A stretch of DNA of 64,000 nucleotides, from positions 62,001-126,000 of the forward strand of contig JBLXFD010000006.1 of the NCBI GenBank assembly GCA_048262455.1. The letters are read 5' to 3'. A program made the position numbers and the translations under genes. The stretch's first letter is position 1; each line of letters opens with the position of its first letter. The DNA is from Psychromarinibacter sp048262455. GTDB taxonomy: Bacteria; Pseudomonadota; Alphaproteobacteria; Rhodobacterales; Rhodobacteraceae. Positions 42,519 through 51,752 of this stretch are shown here, piece after piece. The notes under the pieces are model-generated. The model was not told where the DNA came from, searched no databases, and worked only from the letters and a program-made list of their open reading frames with translations.

Positions 42519-43928
42519 ATGAGCGATATTCTTATTGTCGACGACGAACGGGACATCCGCGAGCTGATCTCGGACATCCTCGAGGACGAGGGCTACGCCA
42601 CCCGGCTGGCCGCCAACTCCGACGAGTGCATGGCGGCGATCAATACCGAGCCGCCGGCGCTGATGGTGCTGGACATCTGGCTGAAGGACAGCCGGATGGA
42701 CGGGATCGACATCCTCAAGACGGTCAAGCGCGACAATCCCGGCATCCCGATCGTGATCATCTCGGGCCACGGCAACATCGAGATCGCCGTGGCGGCGATC
42801 AAGCAGGGGGCCTACGACTTCATCGAGAAGCCGTTCAACATCGACCAGCTGATGGTGGTGATCGGCCGCGCGATGGAGACCAGCCGCCTGCGCCGCGAGA
42901 ACACCGAGCTGCGCCGCCGCGACGACGGGGTGACCGAGATGATCGGCACGTCGTCCGCCTTCAAGACGCTGAAGAACAACCTCGACAAGGTCACCAAGTC
43001 GAACGGCCGGGTGATGCTGACCGGCCCCGCCGGCAGCGGCAAGGAAGTGGCCGCGCGCTACATCCACGCCAATTCCGCCCGCGCCGGCGCGCCCTTCATC
43101 ACCGTCAACTGCGCCTCGATCGAGCCGGAGCGCATGGAAGAGGTGCTGTTCGGCCGCGAGGGCGCCGACCGCGGGGTCGAGCCGGGGCTGCTGGAGCAGG
43201 CGCACGGGGGTGTGCTGTACTTCGACGAGGTGGCGGACATGCCGCCGGGCACCCAGTCGAAGATCCTGCGGGTGTTGGTGGAACAGGCGTTCCAGCGGGT
43301 CGGCGGCACCGACAAGGTGCGGGTCGACATGCGGGTGATCTCCTCCACCAACCGCAACCTGCAGGACGAGATCGAGGGCGGCCGGTTCCGGCAGGAGCTG
43401 TACCACCGGCTGAACGTGGTGCCGATCCAGGTGCCCAGCCTCGAGGAACGGCGCGAGGATATCCCGACGCTGGCCACCCACTTCGTCACCGGGTTCAACA
43501 AGACCCAGGGCCTGCCGCTGCGCGACCTGTCCGAAGAGGCGGTGGCGCTGCTGCAGACCATGGTCTGGCCGGGCAACGTGCGCCAGCTGAAGAACGTGAT
43601 CGAGCGGGTGCTGATCCTCGGCGACGGCAACGGGCCGATCTGCGCCTCGGAACTGCCGCAGACCGAACCGCAGGGCAGCGACGAGGGCAAGGTGGTGCTG
43701 TCCGGCTCGCTCGCCACGCTGCCGCTGCGCGAGGCGCGCGAGCTGTTCGAGCGCGAGTACCTGCTGACCCAGATCAACCGCTTCGGGGGCAATATCTCGC
43801 GCACCGCCAGCTTCGTGGGGATGGAACGCTCCGCGCTGCACCGTAAGCTCAAGAGCCTCGGCGTGGTGACCACCAACCGGGCCGGCAGCCGCGTGGCCAC
43901 GGTCGAGGAAGAACTGCGCGCCGGCTGA
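42519..43928 (+). CDS. ntrX: Response regulator NtrX lacking the GAFTGA loop
   Basis: Partner of NtrY. The receiver has Asp52 in LMVLDIWLKDSRMDG. The AAA+ domain has Walker A GPAGSGKE (169-176) and LYFDEVADMPPGTQSK. The usual GAFTGA loop is again missing: after ERMEEVLFGREGADRGVEPG the chain goes to LLEQAHGG. The C-terminal Fis-type helix-turn-helix is GGNISRTASFVGMERSALHRKL. Start ATG 42519 is ten bases after the ntrY stop. Sigma54-independent action is inferred, as for NtrC. Confidence 0.95.
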   Translation: MSDILIVDDERDIRELISDILEDEGYATRLAANSDECMAAINTEPPALMVLDIWLKDSRMDGIDILKTVKRDNPGIPIVIISGHGNIEIAVAAIKQGAYDFIEKPFNIDQLMVVIGRAMETSRLRRENTELRRRDDGVTEMIGTSSAFKTLKNNLDKVTKSNGRVMLTGPAGSGKEVAARYIHANSARAGAPFITVNCASIEPERMEEVLFGREGADRGVEPGLLEQAHGGVLYFDEVADMPPGTQSKILRVLVEQAFQRVGGTDKVRVDMRVISSTNRNLQDEIEGGRFRQELYHRLNVVPIQVPSLEERREDIPTLATHFVTGFNKTQGLPLRDLSEEAVALLQTMVWPGNVRQLKNVIERVLILGDGNGPICASELPQTEPQGSDEGKVVLSGSLATLPLREARELFEREYLLTQINRFGGNISRTASFVGMERSALHRKLKSLGVVTTNRAGSRVATVEEELRAG

Positions 43929-44058
43929 GACGCGCGGGATACCAAGTGGGGCAGGGCGGCAACCATCGGCAAGGGTTCGCCGCCCCGCACCGCCCGCCGC
44001 CTCGACAGCGCCGCGCGTGGCGGCTAGCACAAGTGCGACATCTTCCGGAGACACTTGC

Positions 44059-44682
44059 ATGACGCCCAGACCCTTCGCCCTGATGCTTTGCGCCCTGCTG
44101 GTGGCCGGCTGCGCCGCCGCCCCCTCGGACGGGCTGGGCCCGCAGGTGACATCCGGCGACATGCGCGAGACGGTGGGCACCTCGGGCCTGCCGGAGCAGA
44201 CCAAGATCGCCGCGCTGACCCGCGCCATCGCCGCGCTCGGCCCGCAGGTGGACCCCGAAGAGGCCGCCCGCGCCGCGCGCATCGCCGTGGAGTACCCGCG
44301 CTTCACCCTGGCGCCGCAGTACCAGATCGTCGATCCGCCGCTGATCCACAACATGAAGGTCAACATGGGCTACAAGCCCCGCGGCCTGTGCCGCGAGTGG
44401 GCCGACGACATGCAGGCGCGGCTGCGGCAGGAGGGCTTCCGCACCCTGTCGCTGCACCGCGCCATCGCCAACGCCGACAACATCCGCATCGAGCATTCCA
44501 CCGTGATCGTCAGCGCCGCCGGCGCCAGCATGGAGGAAGGCATCGTGCTGGACCCCTGGCGCGAGGGGGGCGGCATCCTGTACTGGTCCCGCGTTCCGCA
44601 GGACGACGAGTACAAGTGGGTGGAACGCGCCACCGTCTTCGAATGGAAGCGCAACCGCCGCGCCCGGCCCGGCCGGTTCTAG
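44059..44682 (+). CDS. Putative lipoprotein, unknown function
   Basis: A 207-residue protein with a lipoprotein signal: MTPRPFALMLCALLVAGCAA, where LVAGC is the lipobox and Cys18 the acylated residue. The mature part has PPLIHNMKVNMGYKPRGLCREWADDMQARL and SLHRAIANADNIRIEHSTVIVSA, ending with a basic tail. The pattern of Cys, His and Asp (GLCREW, EHSTVIV, DPWR) recalls a transglutaminase-like (papain fold) triad. That is an inference from spacing only. It stands between ntrX and trkA. Confidence 0.72.
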   Translation: MTPRPFALMLCALLVAGCAAAPSDGLGPQVTSGDMRETVGTSGLPEQTKIAALTRAIAALGPQVDPEEAARAARIAVEYPRFTLAPQYQIVDPPLIHNMKVNMGYKPRGLCREWADDMQARLRQEGFRTLSLHRAIANADNIRIEHSTVIVSAAGASMEEGIVLDPWREGGGILYWSRVPQDDEYKWVERATVFEWKRNRRARPGRF

Positions 44683-44787
44683 GCCGGCCCGCCACGTCCC
44701 GGTGCGCCCCCAGCGCGCCCCGGCGCGATTGACCCCACCTGCGGCTTCTGCCATCGGTTAGGCCCGGAAACGGCAAGAAGCAGGGGC

Positions 44788-46164
44788 ATGAAGGTCATCA
44801 TCTGTGGCGCGGGCCAGGTCGGCTGGCAGATCGCGCGGCATCTGTCGGGCGAGCGCAACGACGTCACCATCGTGGACAACAACGCCGACCTGGTGCGCCG
44901 GGCCACCGACACGCTGGACGTGCAGGGGGTCCACGGCTTCGCCAGCTATCCCGACGTGCTGGACCGCGCCGGGGCGCGGGACGCCGACATGGTGATCGCC
45001 GCCACCTATTCGGACGAGGTGAACATGGTCACCTGCCAGGTGGCGCACTCGGTCTTCTCGGTGCCCAAGAAGATCGCCCGCCTGCGCAGCCAGTCCTACC
45101 TGAACGCACTCTACTCCGACCTTTACCGGCGCGAGCACATGCCCATCGACGTGGTCATCAGCCCCGAGCGCGAGGTGGCCGACGCCGCCCTGCGCCGGCT
45201 GGCCGCCCCCGCCGCCTTCGACACCGAAAGCTTTCTGGACGGCAAGGTGCAGCTGCTGGGCATCCTGCTGGACGAGGATTGCCCGGTGGTGAACACGCCG
45301 CTGCGCCAGCTGAGCGACCTGTTCTCGACCCTCAGGGCCATCGTGGTGGGCATCCGCCGCTCTGGCCGGCTGTTCGCGCCGGATGCGGCGGACCAGCTGT
45401 TCGTCGGGGACGAGATCTACATCGTCGCCCACCACGAGGACACCAACCGCGCGCTGGAGATCTTCGGCAAGTCCGTCACCCGCACCGAGCGGGCAGTGAT
45501 CATCGGCGGTGGCAACGTCGGGCTCGCCGTGGCGCGGGCGCTGGAGGGGCGGGCCGAGCGGGTGCGCACCAAGATCATCGAGAAAAGCCGCCCCATCGCC
45601 GAACGCGCGGCCGACGCGCTGGACCGCACAATCGTGCTGAACGGCGACGGGCTGAACATGGAGCTGCTGCAGGAGGCCAACATCGAGCGCACCGACGCGG
45701 TGCTGGCCGTCACCGACGACGACAAGACCAACATCCTCGCCTGCGTGCGCGCCAAGGCCGCGGGCGCCAAGATCGCCATCTGCCTGGTGAACGATCCCGG
45801 CCTCACCTCGCTGATGATGCCGCTGGACATCGACGCCTACATCAACCCGCGCTCCACCACCGTCAGCTCGATCCTGCGGCACATCCGCCATGGCCGGGTG
45901 CGGGGGGTCTATTCCATCGGCGACGCCGAGGCCGAGATCATCGAGGCGCAGGTGCTGTCCACCTCGCCGATCTCTGGCCAGCTGCTGCGGGACATCGACT
46001 TTCCCGAGGGCGTGCTGATCGGCGCGGTGATGAAAAACGGCGAGGTGGTGCGCCCGCACGGGCGGATGCGGATCGAGGAGGGGGACGTGATCGTGATCTT
46101 CTCCATGGCCGCCGACGTGCCGGAGGTCGAGCGCCTGCTGCAGGTCTCGATCGACTTCTTCTGA
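44788..46164 (+). CDS. trkA: Trk potassium uptake regulator TrkA
   Basis: A peripheral membrane NAD(H)-binding subunit that gates TrkH. The 458-residue protein has two RCK_N Rossmann domains (MKVIICGAGQVGWQIARHLS at the start, AVIIGGGNVGLAVARALEGR from about residue 235), each followed by an RCK_C domain. TrkA length and order are standard. Its stop overlaps the trkH start (TGATG), so subunit and channel are made together. Confidence 0.97.
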   Translation: MKVIICGAGQVGWQIARHLSGERNDVTIVDNNADLVRRATDTLDVQGVHGFASYPDVLDRAGARDADMVIAATYSDEVNMVTCQVAHSVFSVPKKIARLRSQSYLNALYSDLYRREHMPIDVVISPEREVADAALRRLAAPAAFDTESFLDGKVQLLGILLDEDCPVVNTPLRQLSDLFSTLRAIVVGIRRSGRLFAPDAADQLFVGDEIYIVAHHEDTNRALEIFGKSVTRTERAVIIGGGNVGLAVARALEGRAERVRTKIIEKSRPIAERAADALDRTIVLNGDGLNMELLQEANIERTDAVLAVTDDDKTNILACVRAKAAGAKIAICLVNDPGLTSLMMPLDIDAYINPRSTTVSSILRHIRHGRVRGVYSIGDAEAEIIEAQVLSTSPISGQLLRDIDFPEGVLIGAVMKNGEVVRPHGRMRIEEGDVIVIFSMAADVPEVERLLQVSIDFF

Positions 46165-47678
46165 TGGGCCGCCGCGTCCTCGGCCTGCCGCTGATCGTGC
46201 AGCTGATGCTGACCGGGGCGGCGGCGATGGTGCTGCCGGCGCTTTACGCCGCCGCGGCGCGCAACTGGCAGGACGCGCGGTCCTTCCTGTTCTCGGCCGC
46301 GATCTTCCTGGCGCTGACGGTGATGCTGGCCATCGCGGTCAGCAACTGGCAGGCGCGGCGCCGGGCGCGCGGGCACCTGCTGACGCTGCTGGCCACCTAC
46401 ACGCTGCTGCCGGCGATGCTGGCGGTGCCCTTCTACGAGGCGGTGGGCGACACGCGGTTCTTCAACGCCTACTGGGAAATGGTGTCGTCCCTGACCACAA
46501 CGGGCGCGACGATCTACGACGACCCGGGCCGGCTGTCGGGGGCGGCGCACCTGTGGCGCGCGGTGGTGGGCTGGATGGGCGGCTTTCTGATCTGGGTCAG
46601 CGCCGTGGCGATCCTGGCGCCGCTGAACCTGGGCGGCTTCGAGGTGCTGGGCGCGCGGACCGAGGTGACGGGGCGGCTGACCCAGATCACCCAGATCGCC
46701 GATACCTCGGTGCGCCTGCGCCGCTACGCGCTGCAGCTGTTCCCGATCTACGGGGTGCTGACGCTGCTGCTGTGGATCGGGCTGCTGCTGCTGGGGGACC
46801 TGCCCTTGGTGGCGGCCTGTCACGCCATGTCGGCCATGTCCACCAGCGGCATCTCCCCGGTGGGGGGCACCACCGGCGCGGCCTCGGGGATCGGGGGCGA
46901 GATGCTGATCTTCCTGTTCCTCGGCTTCGCCCTGTCGCGCCGCACCTTCGAGCGCGAGGGCAACGTGCGCCGCCGCCAGCGCCTGCTGGCAGACCCCGAA
47001 CTGAGAATGGCCGCAGGCGTGCTGGTCACGGTGCCGGCGCTGCTGTTCCTGCGCCACTGGTGGGGGGCCTTCGAGGTGGAGGCGGGGCAGGCGCTGTGGA
47101 CCGGGCTGGCCGGGCTCTGGGGCGGGATCTTCACCGCCATGTCGTTCCTGACCACCACCGGGTTCGAAAGCGCCCACTGGGAGACCGCGCGCAGCTGGTC
47201 GGGGCTGGAGACGCCGGGGCTGGTGGTGATGGGCCTTGCGCTGACCGGCGGCGGCGTGGCCACCACGGCGGGGGGCGTCAAGCTGCTGCGGGTCTACGCG
47301 CTCTACAAGCACGGGCGGCGAGAGCTGGACCGGCTGGTGCACCCCAACTCCATCGGCGGCTCGGGCGCCATGGCGCGGCACCTGCGCAACCGGGGCGCCT
47401 ATATCAGCTGGATCTTCTTCATGCTCTTCGCCATGTCGCTGGCCGCGGCGATGCTGGCGCTGTCGCTGACCGGCATCCAGTTCGAGCCGGCGGTGATCCT
47501 GACCATCTCGGCGCTGTCCAACACCGGGCCGCTGGCCGCGGTGGCGGGGGAGGTGCCGCTGAGCTACGGCGCGCTCAGCGACACCGCCAAGACCATCCTC
47601 GCCGCCGCCATGGTGCTGGGCCGGCTGGAGGCGCTGGCGATCATCGCCCTGCTCAACCCCGAGTTCTGGCGCAGCTAG
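46164..47678 (+). CDS. trkH: Trk potassium channel subunit TrkH
   Basis: The potassium-conducting membrane subunit. The 504-residue protein has about ten helices in four pseudo-repeats, with filter-like segments YWEMVSSLTTTGATI, CHAMSAMSTSGISPV, FTAMSFLTTTGFES and LTISALSNTGPLAAV. The central Gly of each filter matches the TrkH/KtrB family. It is encoded with TrkA, its usual partner. Downstream comes hfq after 160 bases. Confidence 0.95.
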   Translation: MGRRVLGLPLIVQLMLTGAAAMVLPALYAAAARNWQDARSFLFSAAIFLALTVMLAIAVSNWQARRRARGHLLTLLATYTLLPAMLAVPFYEAVGDTRFFNAYWEMVSSLTTTGATIYDDPGRLSGAAHLWRAVVGWMGGFLIWVSAVAILAPLNLGGFEVLGARTEVTGRLTQITQIADTSVRLRRYALQLFPIYGVLTLLLWIGLLLLGDLPLVAACHAMSAMSTSGISPVGGTTGAASGIGGEMLIFLFLGFALSRRTFEREGNVRRRQRLLADPELRMAAGVLVTVPALLFLRHWWGAFEVEAGQALWTGLAGLWGGIFTAMSFLTTTGFESAHWETARSWSGLETPGLVVMGLALTGGGVATTAGGVKLLRVYALYKHGRRELDRLVHPNSIGGSGAMARHLRNRGAYISWIFFMLFAMSLAAAMLALSLTGIQFEPAVILTISALSNTGPLAAVAGEVPLSYGALSDTAKTILAAAMVLGRLEALAIIALLNPEFWRS

Positions 47679-47838
47679 GCGCCGTAGCGGCCGCGATGGC
47701 CCTGAAACCCGCCCTGAAAGGCGCCCCCGCGCCTGACGCAGCGGCGATTTGGGGCTGGAATCCGCCTATGTTCCCGTACATACTCGCCGCACCAAGCGGG
47801 GACAGATCCGCGGCAGATACATAAAAGGGCAATAAGCA

Positions 47839-48072
47839 ATGGCTGCCGACAAACAGAATTTGCAGGACGCATTTCTGAATCATGTCCGGAAGACGAAGGT
47901 CTCGGTCACGATATTCCTTATCAACGGGGTGAAGCTTCAGGGGGTCATCACCTGGTTCGACAACTTCTGCGTGCTGCTGCGCCGCGACGGCCAGTCGCAG
48001 CTGGTGTACAAGCACGCGATTTCCACGATCATGCCCAGCCAGCCGATCAACCTCTACGACGGCGAAGATTAA
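47839..48072 (+). CDS. hfq: RNA chaperone Hfq
   Basis: A hexameric Sm-like protein that pairs small RNAs with mRNA. The 77-residue protein shows Sm1 VSVTIFLINGVKLQGVITWFDNFCVLL and Sm2 SQLVYKHAISTIMPSQP; the acidic tail is short, as in Rhodobacter. The start MAADKQNLQDAFLN is the family start and is preceded by GGGCAATAAGCA. hflX starts four bases after its stop, the usual pairing. Confidence 0.98.
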   Translation: MAADKQNLQDAFLNHVRKTKVSVTIFLINGVKLQGVITWFDNFCVLLRRDGQSQLVYKHAISTIMPSQPINLYDGED

Positions 48073-48075
48073 AGC

Positions 48076-49350
48076 GTGAGCGCAGGTGACGGCGCGGTGA
48101 CCCGCGCCTGGGTGCTGCACCCCGAGATCAAGTCAGACCGCGACGCGCGCCCCCCCGGGCCCGCGCTGGCCGAGGCTGTCGCGCTGGCGGCGGCCCTGCC
48201 GGCGCTGGAGGTGGCGGGCTCTGAAATCGTGCGCCTGCCGAAGATCCATCCCGGCATGCTGTTCGGCAGCGGCAAGATCGAGGAACTTGACGCCCGCATG
48301 AAGGAGGCCGAGGTCGACCTGGTGCTGGTGGACGGCCCGGTCAGCCCGGTGCAGCAGCGCAACCTGGAAAAGGCGTGGAAGGTCAAGATCCTGGACCGCA
48401 CCGGCCTGATCCTCGAGATCTTCTCGGACCGCGCCCGCACCCGCGAGGGGGTGCTGCAGGTGGAGATGGCGGCGCTGTCCTACCAGCGCACCCGGCTGGT
48501 GCGCGCCTGGACCCACCTGGAGCGTCAGCGCGGCGGGCTGGGCTTTGTCGGCGGCCCCGGCGAGACCCAGATCGAGGCGGACCGGCGTGCCATCGACGAC
48601 CAGCTGACGCGCCTGCGCCGGCAGCTGGAGAAGGTGGTCAAGACCCGCGAGCTGCACCGCGCCGCGCGGCGCAAGGTGCCTTACCCGATCGTCGCGCTGG
48701 TGGGCTATACCAACGCCGGGAAATCCTCGCTGTTCAACCGGATGACCGGGGCCGAGGTGATGGCCAAGGACATGCTGTTCGCCACCCTCGACCCCACCAT
48801 GCGGGGGGTCGAACTGCCCTCGGGGCGCGAGGTGATCCTGTCGGACACCGTGGGCTTCATCTCGGACCTGCCGACGCAACTGGTCGCCGCCTTCCGCGCC
48901 ACGCTGGAGGAGGTGCTGGAGGCCGACCTGATCCTGCACGTGCGTGACATCGCCCACAACGAGACCGACGCCCAGGCCGAGGATGTCGAGGCGATCCTGA
49001 CCGCACTTGGCGTGGACGAGACGGTGCCGATGATCGAGGTCTGGAACAAGGTGGACCTGCTGACCCCCGAGGCGCGCGAGACGCTGGAGACGCAGGCGGC
49101 GCGCAACGCCGATGTCTTCGCGGTCTCCGCCGTCACCGGGCGCGGGCTGGAGGCGCTGTTCGGCGCGGTGTCGGAGCGGCTGGAGGAGGCCAAGACCGAG
49201 ACCACGCTGGTGCTGCCCTTCGCCGAGGGGCGCAAGCGCGCCTGGCTGCACGAGGAGGGCGTGGTGGAGGCCGAGCGGCAGACCGAGGAGGGCTTCGAGC
49301 TGGAGGTCCGCTGGACGACGCGGCAGGAGCATCGGTACACCCAGGTGTGA
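48076..49350 (+). CDS. hflX: Ribosome-splitting GTPase HflX
   Basis: A GTPase that separates stalled or stressed ribosomes. The 424-residue protein has the N-terminal HflX domain (LPKIHPGMLFGSGKIEEL, DGPVSPVQQRNLEKAW), the helical linker with RVGGP-like GGPGETQIEADRR, and the GTPase domain: G1 GYTNAGKSS, G3 DTVGF, G4 NKVD. GTG 48076 gives the first residue; the upstream gene ends four bases earlier, so it is made with hfq. Confidence 0.96.
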   Translation: MSAGDGAVTRAWVLHPEIKSDRDARPPGPALAEAVALAAALPALEVAGSEIVRLPKIHPGMLFGSGKIEELDARMKEAEVDLVLVDGPVSPVQQRNLEKAWKVKILDRTGLILEIFSDRARTREGVLQVEMAALSYQRTRLVRAWTHLERQRGGLGFVGGPGETQIEADRRAIDDQLTRLRRQLEKVVKTRELHRAARRKVPYPIVALVGYTNAGKSSLFNRMTGAEVMAKDMLFATLDPTMRGVELPSGREVILSDTVGFISDLPTQLVAAFRATLEEVLEADLILHVRDIAHNETDAQAEDVEAILTALGVDETVPMIEVWNKVDLLTPEARETLETQAARNADVFAVSAVTGRGLEALFGAVSERLEEAKTETTLVLPFAEGRKRAWLHEEGVVEAERQTEEGFELEVRWTTRQEHRYTQV

Positions 49351-49412
49351 GGCGCGGGTGATCCGGCGGCGCGCCGGCGCCGTATCTTCGGGGAACAACG
49401 AAGGAGCCCCGG

Positions 49413-49805
49413 ATGACCCTCGCCATCCTCTACATTTCCACCGGCGCGATCTTTCTCGCGCTGGATTTCATCGGGATCACCTACATCGTCCGCCCGGTCT
49501 TCGACCGCCACGTGGGCGACCTGCTGGAGTTCCGGCCCGTCCCGGCGGCGGTCTTCTACCTGTTCTACGCGGGGGTGCTGGTCTGGCTGGTCTCGCTGCC
49601 GGCGCTGGCGGGGGGCAGCTACGGGGCGCTGGTGCTGAACGCGGCGCTGTTCGGGGCGGCGGCCTACGGGACCTACGAGTTCACCAACCTCGCCACGCTG
49701 AAGCCCTGGCACTGGAGCATGGTCGCCACCGACCTGGCCTGGGGCACCTTCCTGACCACGGTCTCCGCCACCGGGGGCGTGGCCATCACCCGCGCGATCG
49801 GCTGA
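49413..49805 (+). CDS. DUF2177-family membrane protein
   Basis: A 130-residue inner-membrane protein with four helices. The family marks are FLALDFIGITYIVRPVFDRHVGDLL, AAVFYLFYAGVLVWLVSLPAL, AAYGTYEFTNLATLKPWHW and VATDLAWGTFLTTVSA. No function is known. It follows hflX by about 60 bases with ribosome binding site AAGGAG before ATG 49413. Confidence 0.86.
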   Translation: MTLAILYISTGAIFLALDFIGITYIVRPVFDRHVGDLLEFRPVPAAVFYLFYAGVLVWLVSLPALAGGSYGALVLNAALFGAAAYGTYEFTNLATLKPWHWSMVATDLAWGTFLTTVSATGGVAITRAIG

Positions 49806-49824
49806 GCGGGCCTGACCGGGCCGA

Positions 49825-50526
49825 TCACTCCCGCGGCAGCCCGCCCGTCTGCCAGCGCGCCTCGTTCCGCTCGATCGCCGCGATGCGCTCGGACGACTTG
49901 GGGTGGCTCATCAGCCAGGCGGGCATCGGGGCGGCGCCGCTGCGGGTGAGGTTCTCCAGCTTGCGGAACAGCGTCTTCTGGCCCTCGGTGCCGATGCCGG
50001 CCTTGACCAGCAGCGCCGAGGCATAGGCGTCCGCCTCGTATTCATCCGCCCGGCTCAGCCGGGCCGCCACCAGCTTTATCAAGGCGTTGGCGATCAGCAC
50101 CCCGACCCCGGGCAGCAGCCGGCTGAGCACCATCGCCAGCCCCACGCGCATGGCGTTCTGGCCGGAGAAGTCGATCATCCGCCGCCGGGAATGCCCCAGC
50201 GCCACGTGCCCCAGCTCGTGGGCGATGACGCTGGCCATCTCGTCGGCGCTGACCTTGCCCTCGCGGTAGCGGCGGAAGAAGCCCCGGGTGATGAAGATCC
50301 GCCCGTCGGGGGCGGCGAGGCCGTTGACCGGCTCGATCTCGTAGATATGCACCCGGATCCGTTCCAGCCCCAGGGCGGCGGCCATGCGGTCGGTAAGGGT
50401 CTTGAGCATCGGGTCCGCCAGCTCGGTCGAGCGCGCGTCCAGCTCCTTCGCCGTCCGCCAGGCGGAGAAGCGGTAGAGCACCACCGCGTAGAGGACCGCC
50501 AGCAGGATGGGAGTGAGCTTCAGCAT
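49825..50526 (-). CDS. M48-family zinc metalloprotease
   Basis: A membrane-anchored peptidase with one N-terminal helix (residues 4-20). The zinc site is HELGH at residues 103-107, with the downstream Glu in DEYEADAYAS as third ligand; VNGLAAPDGRIFITRGFF is a typical M48 strand. The shape resembles HtpX/Oma1-like quality-control proteases, without the extra helices of HtpX. A cytosolic or periplasmic active site cannot be told apart here. It is convergent with the DUF2177 gene. Confidence 0.9.
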   Translation of the reverse strand: MLKLTPILLAVLYAVVLYRFSAWRTAKELDARSTELADPMLKTLTDRMAAALGLERIRVHIYEIEPVNGLAAPDGRIFITRGFFRRYREGKVSADEMASVIAHELGHVALGHSRRRMIDFSGQNAMRVGLAMVLSRLLPGVGVLIANALIKLVAARLSRADEYEADAYASALLVKAGIGTEGQKTLFRKLENLTRSGAAPMPAWLMSHPKSSERIAAIERNEARWQTGGLPRE

Positions 50527-50565
50527 GGGGGGAATATGGGGGGTACGGCGGGGGGCGGCAATGGG

Positions 50566-51702
50566 CTATGATAGATCGCGCTTTGAGATTAAACTCTCAA
50601 TCCTCTCAGGCAAATCCCTAAAGTGCTTAACCAACTTTCCACTGAAGGGGGCATAGTCCCTGTAGATGTGTTCCATTCGTTTGTCGCAGCGAAATAAATC
50701 GCAATCCGAAACATAACACATCTGCAATATATCAAATAAGTCTGAACTATCAAACTTATTTTCTCTGAACGCCACTGCATTTACGTAGTGTCCAATATGG
50801 TGGGCGCGACCGACCCCAATATCCTTCTCCAGCTTAATAATGAGATCTTCTAAGTCAAAATCCGACAATTCTATAGAGGGCGCTAACGACTTTGCCGTGC
50901 GGCGGTTCACCCCCTTGTCAATTAGATCCTTCCGGCGCTTCGCTTGCTCTGCGTTCACCAGCTCAACGCCCCTTATCGCGGCTCTTAGCTTGTTGACCGC
51001 ATCTTCGACTCTAGCAACATGCTCCCCAAGGAAAGCATCCATCAGGTTTGGCTTATCGGCATAATCATAAACAATTCGACTATACTCTTCTGGATCAGAT
51101 AGCCAAAGATTCATGCGCTCCTCGAATTCGGAGTCCGAGCACATGCCGCGCACAAATCTGTTTATAACTCCGCTTTCTAACAATTCGTTAGAGACAGGAA
51201 GATTGGGAAAATCTTCGCGTTTCGTACCCCATGTTGTTCCATGCTCCCGAAAAAACTGCCTTTTTACTGAAGGAGCCTTCAGGCGTCGCTTTTGCGAACG
51301 ATTCATATTCTTTGCGCCGGCGAGCGCTTGATCATACGCTACATCGACCTTCTTCCGCACCGATTTCGCAGAAATTAGCTTTGTCCTGTTTAACGGCATC
51401 CAAACGCCACCATTAGGAAATCTCGCATTCCCCGAAAGATCAGTTAGGTAAGGAAACGCGTTTCGACCGCAGATGCGCTTGACGAGTTGTCCACGGCGCA
51501 CTCGCTCTGTGCGAAATTTTTCAGTAGGCTTCGTGATAAATTCCAGCATGGTGGCCCATGAGAAGCCTATCACAACTTTATCTTGGTCCCGGTACTCCAA
51601 AATTTTGTTTAATACTTCCGTCGCGGGGCCCTCACCGCGCTCCTTAAAGATGTGACCGTAATCCTGAGTATCAAGGTACACGACAATTGGTTTAAAACTC
51701 AT
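50566..51702 (-). CDS. PIN-like domain protein in AT-rich island
   Basis: A 378-residue protein I cannot assign to a named family. The N-terminus VVYLDTQDYGHIFKE and SWATMLEFITK, and the C-terminus SSDLFDILQMCYVSDCDLFR then CDKRM, place acidic residues (Asp11, Glu54, Asp333/335, Asp340) in the order expected of a PIN-type Mg-dependent RNase fold. The long middle (residues 60-318) is charged and helical with no clear domain. Its DNA is far AT-richer, with different codon use, than every neighbour, so recent horizontal gain is likely. It stands alone between the peptidase and an entericidin gene, with no antitoxin or mobility gene. Confidence 0.65.
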   Translation of the reverse strand: MSFKPIVVYLDTQDYGHIFKERGEGPATEVLNKILEYRDQDKVVIGFSWATMLEFITKPTEKFRTERVRRGQLVKRICGRNAFPYLTDLSGNARFPNGGVWMPLNRTKLISAKSVRKKVDVAYDQALAGAKNMNRSQKRRLKAPSVKRQFFREHGTTWGTKREDFPNLPVSNELLESGVINRFVRGMCSDSEFEERMNLWLSDPEEYSRIVYDYADKPNLMDAFLGEHVARVEDAVNKLRAAIRGVELVNAEQAKRRKDLIDKGVNRRTAKSLAPSIELSDFDLEDLIIKLEKDIGVGRAHHIGHYVNAVAFRENKFDSSDLFDILQMCYVSDCDLFRCDKRMEHIYRDYAPFSGKLVKHFRDLPERIESLISKRDLS

Positions 51703-51730
51703 AAATACATCTTGCTACAAACATGAAATA

Positions 51731-51749
51731 GGAGGGCACTTTGCCCCCC
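51731..51749 (-). terminator. Hairpin after entericidin gene
   Basis: GGAGGGCA (51731-51738) and TGCCCCCC (51742-51749) form a stem around CTT. Read on the minus strand it follows the entericidin stop, after a short G-run, and is followed by TATTTCATGT. It is a weak candidate terminator for the minus-strand solute-binding protein and entericidin transcript. Confidence 0.45.
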
Positions 51750-51752
51750 CCT

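Noticed and set aside
50527..51752. Prophage or integrative element carrying the PIN-like gene
   Set aside because: Only one foreign-looking gene, with no integrase, att repeats or phage genes at the borders.
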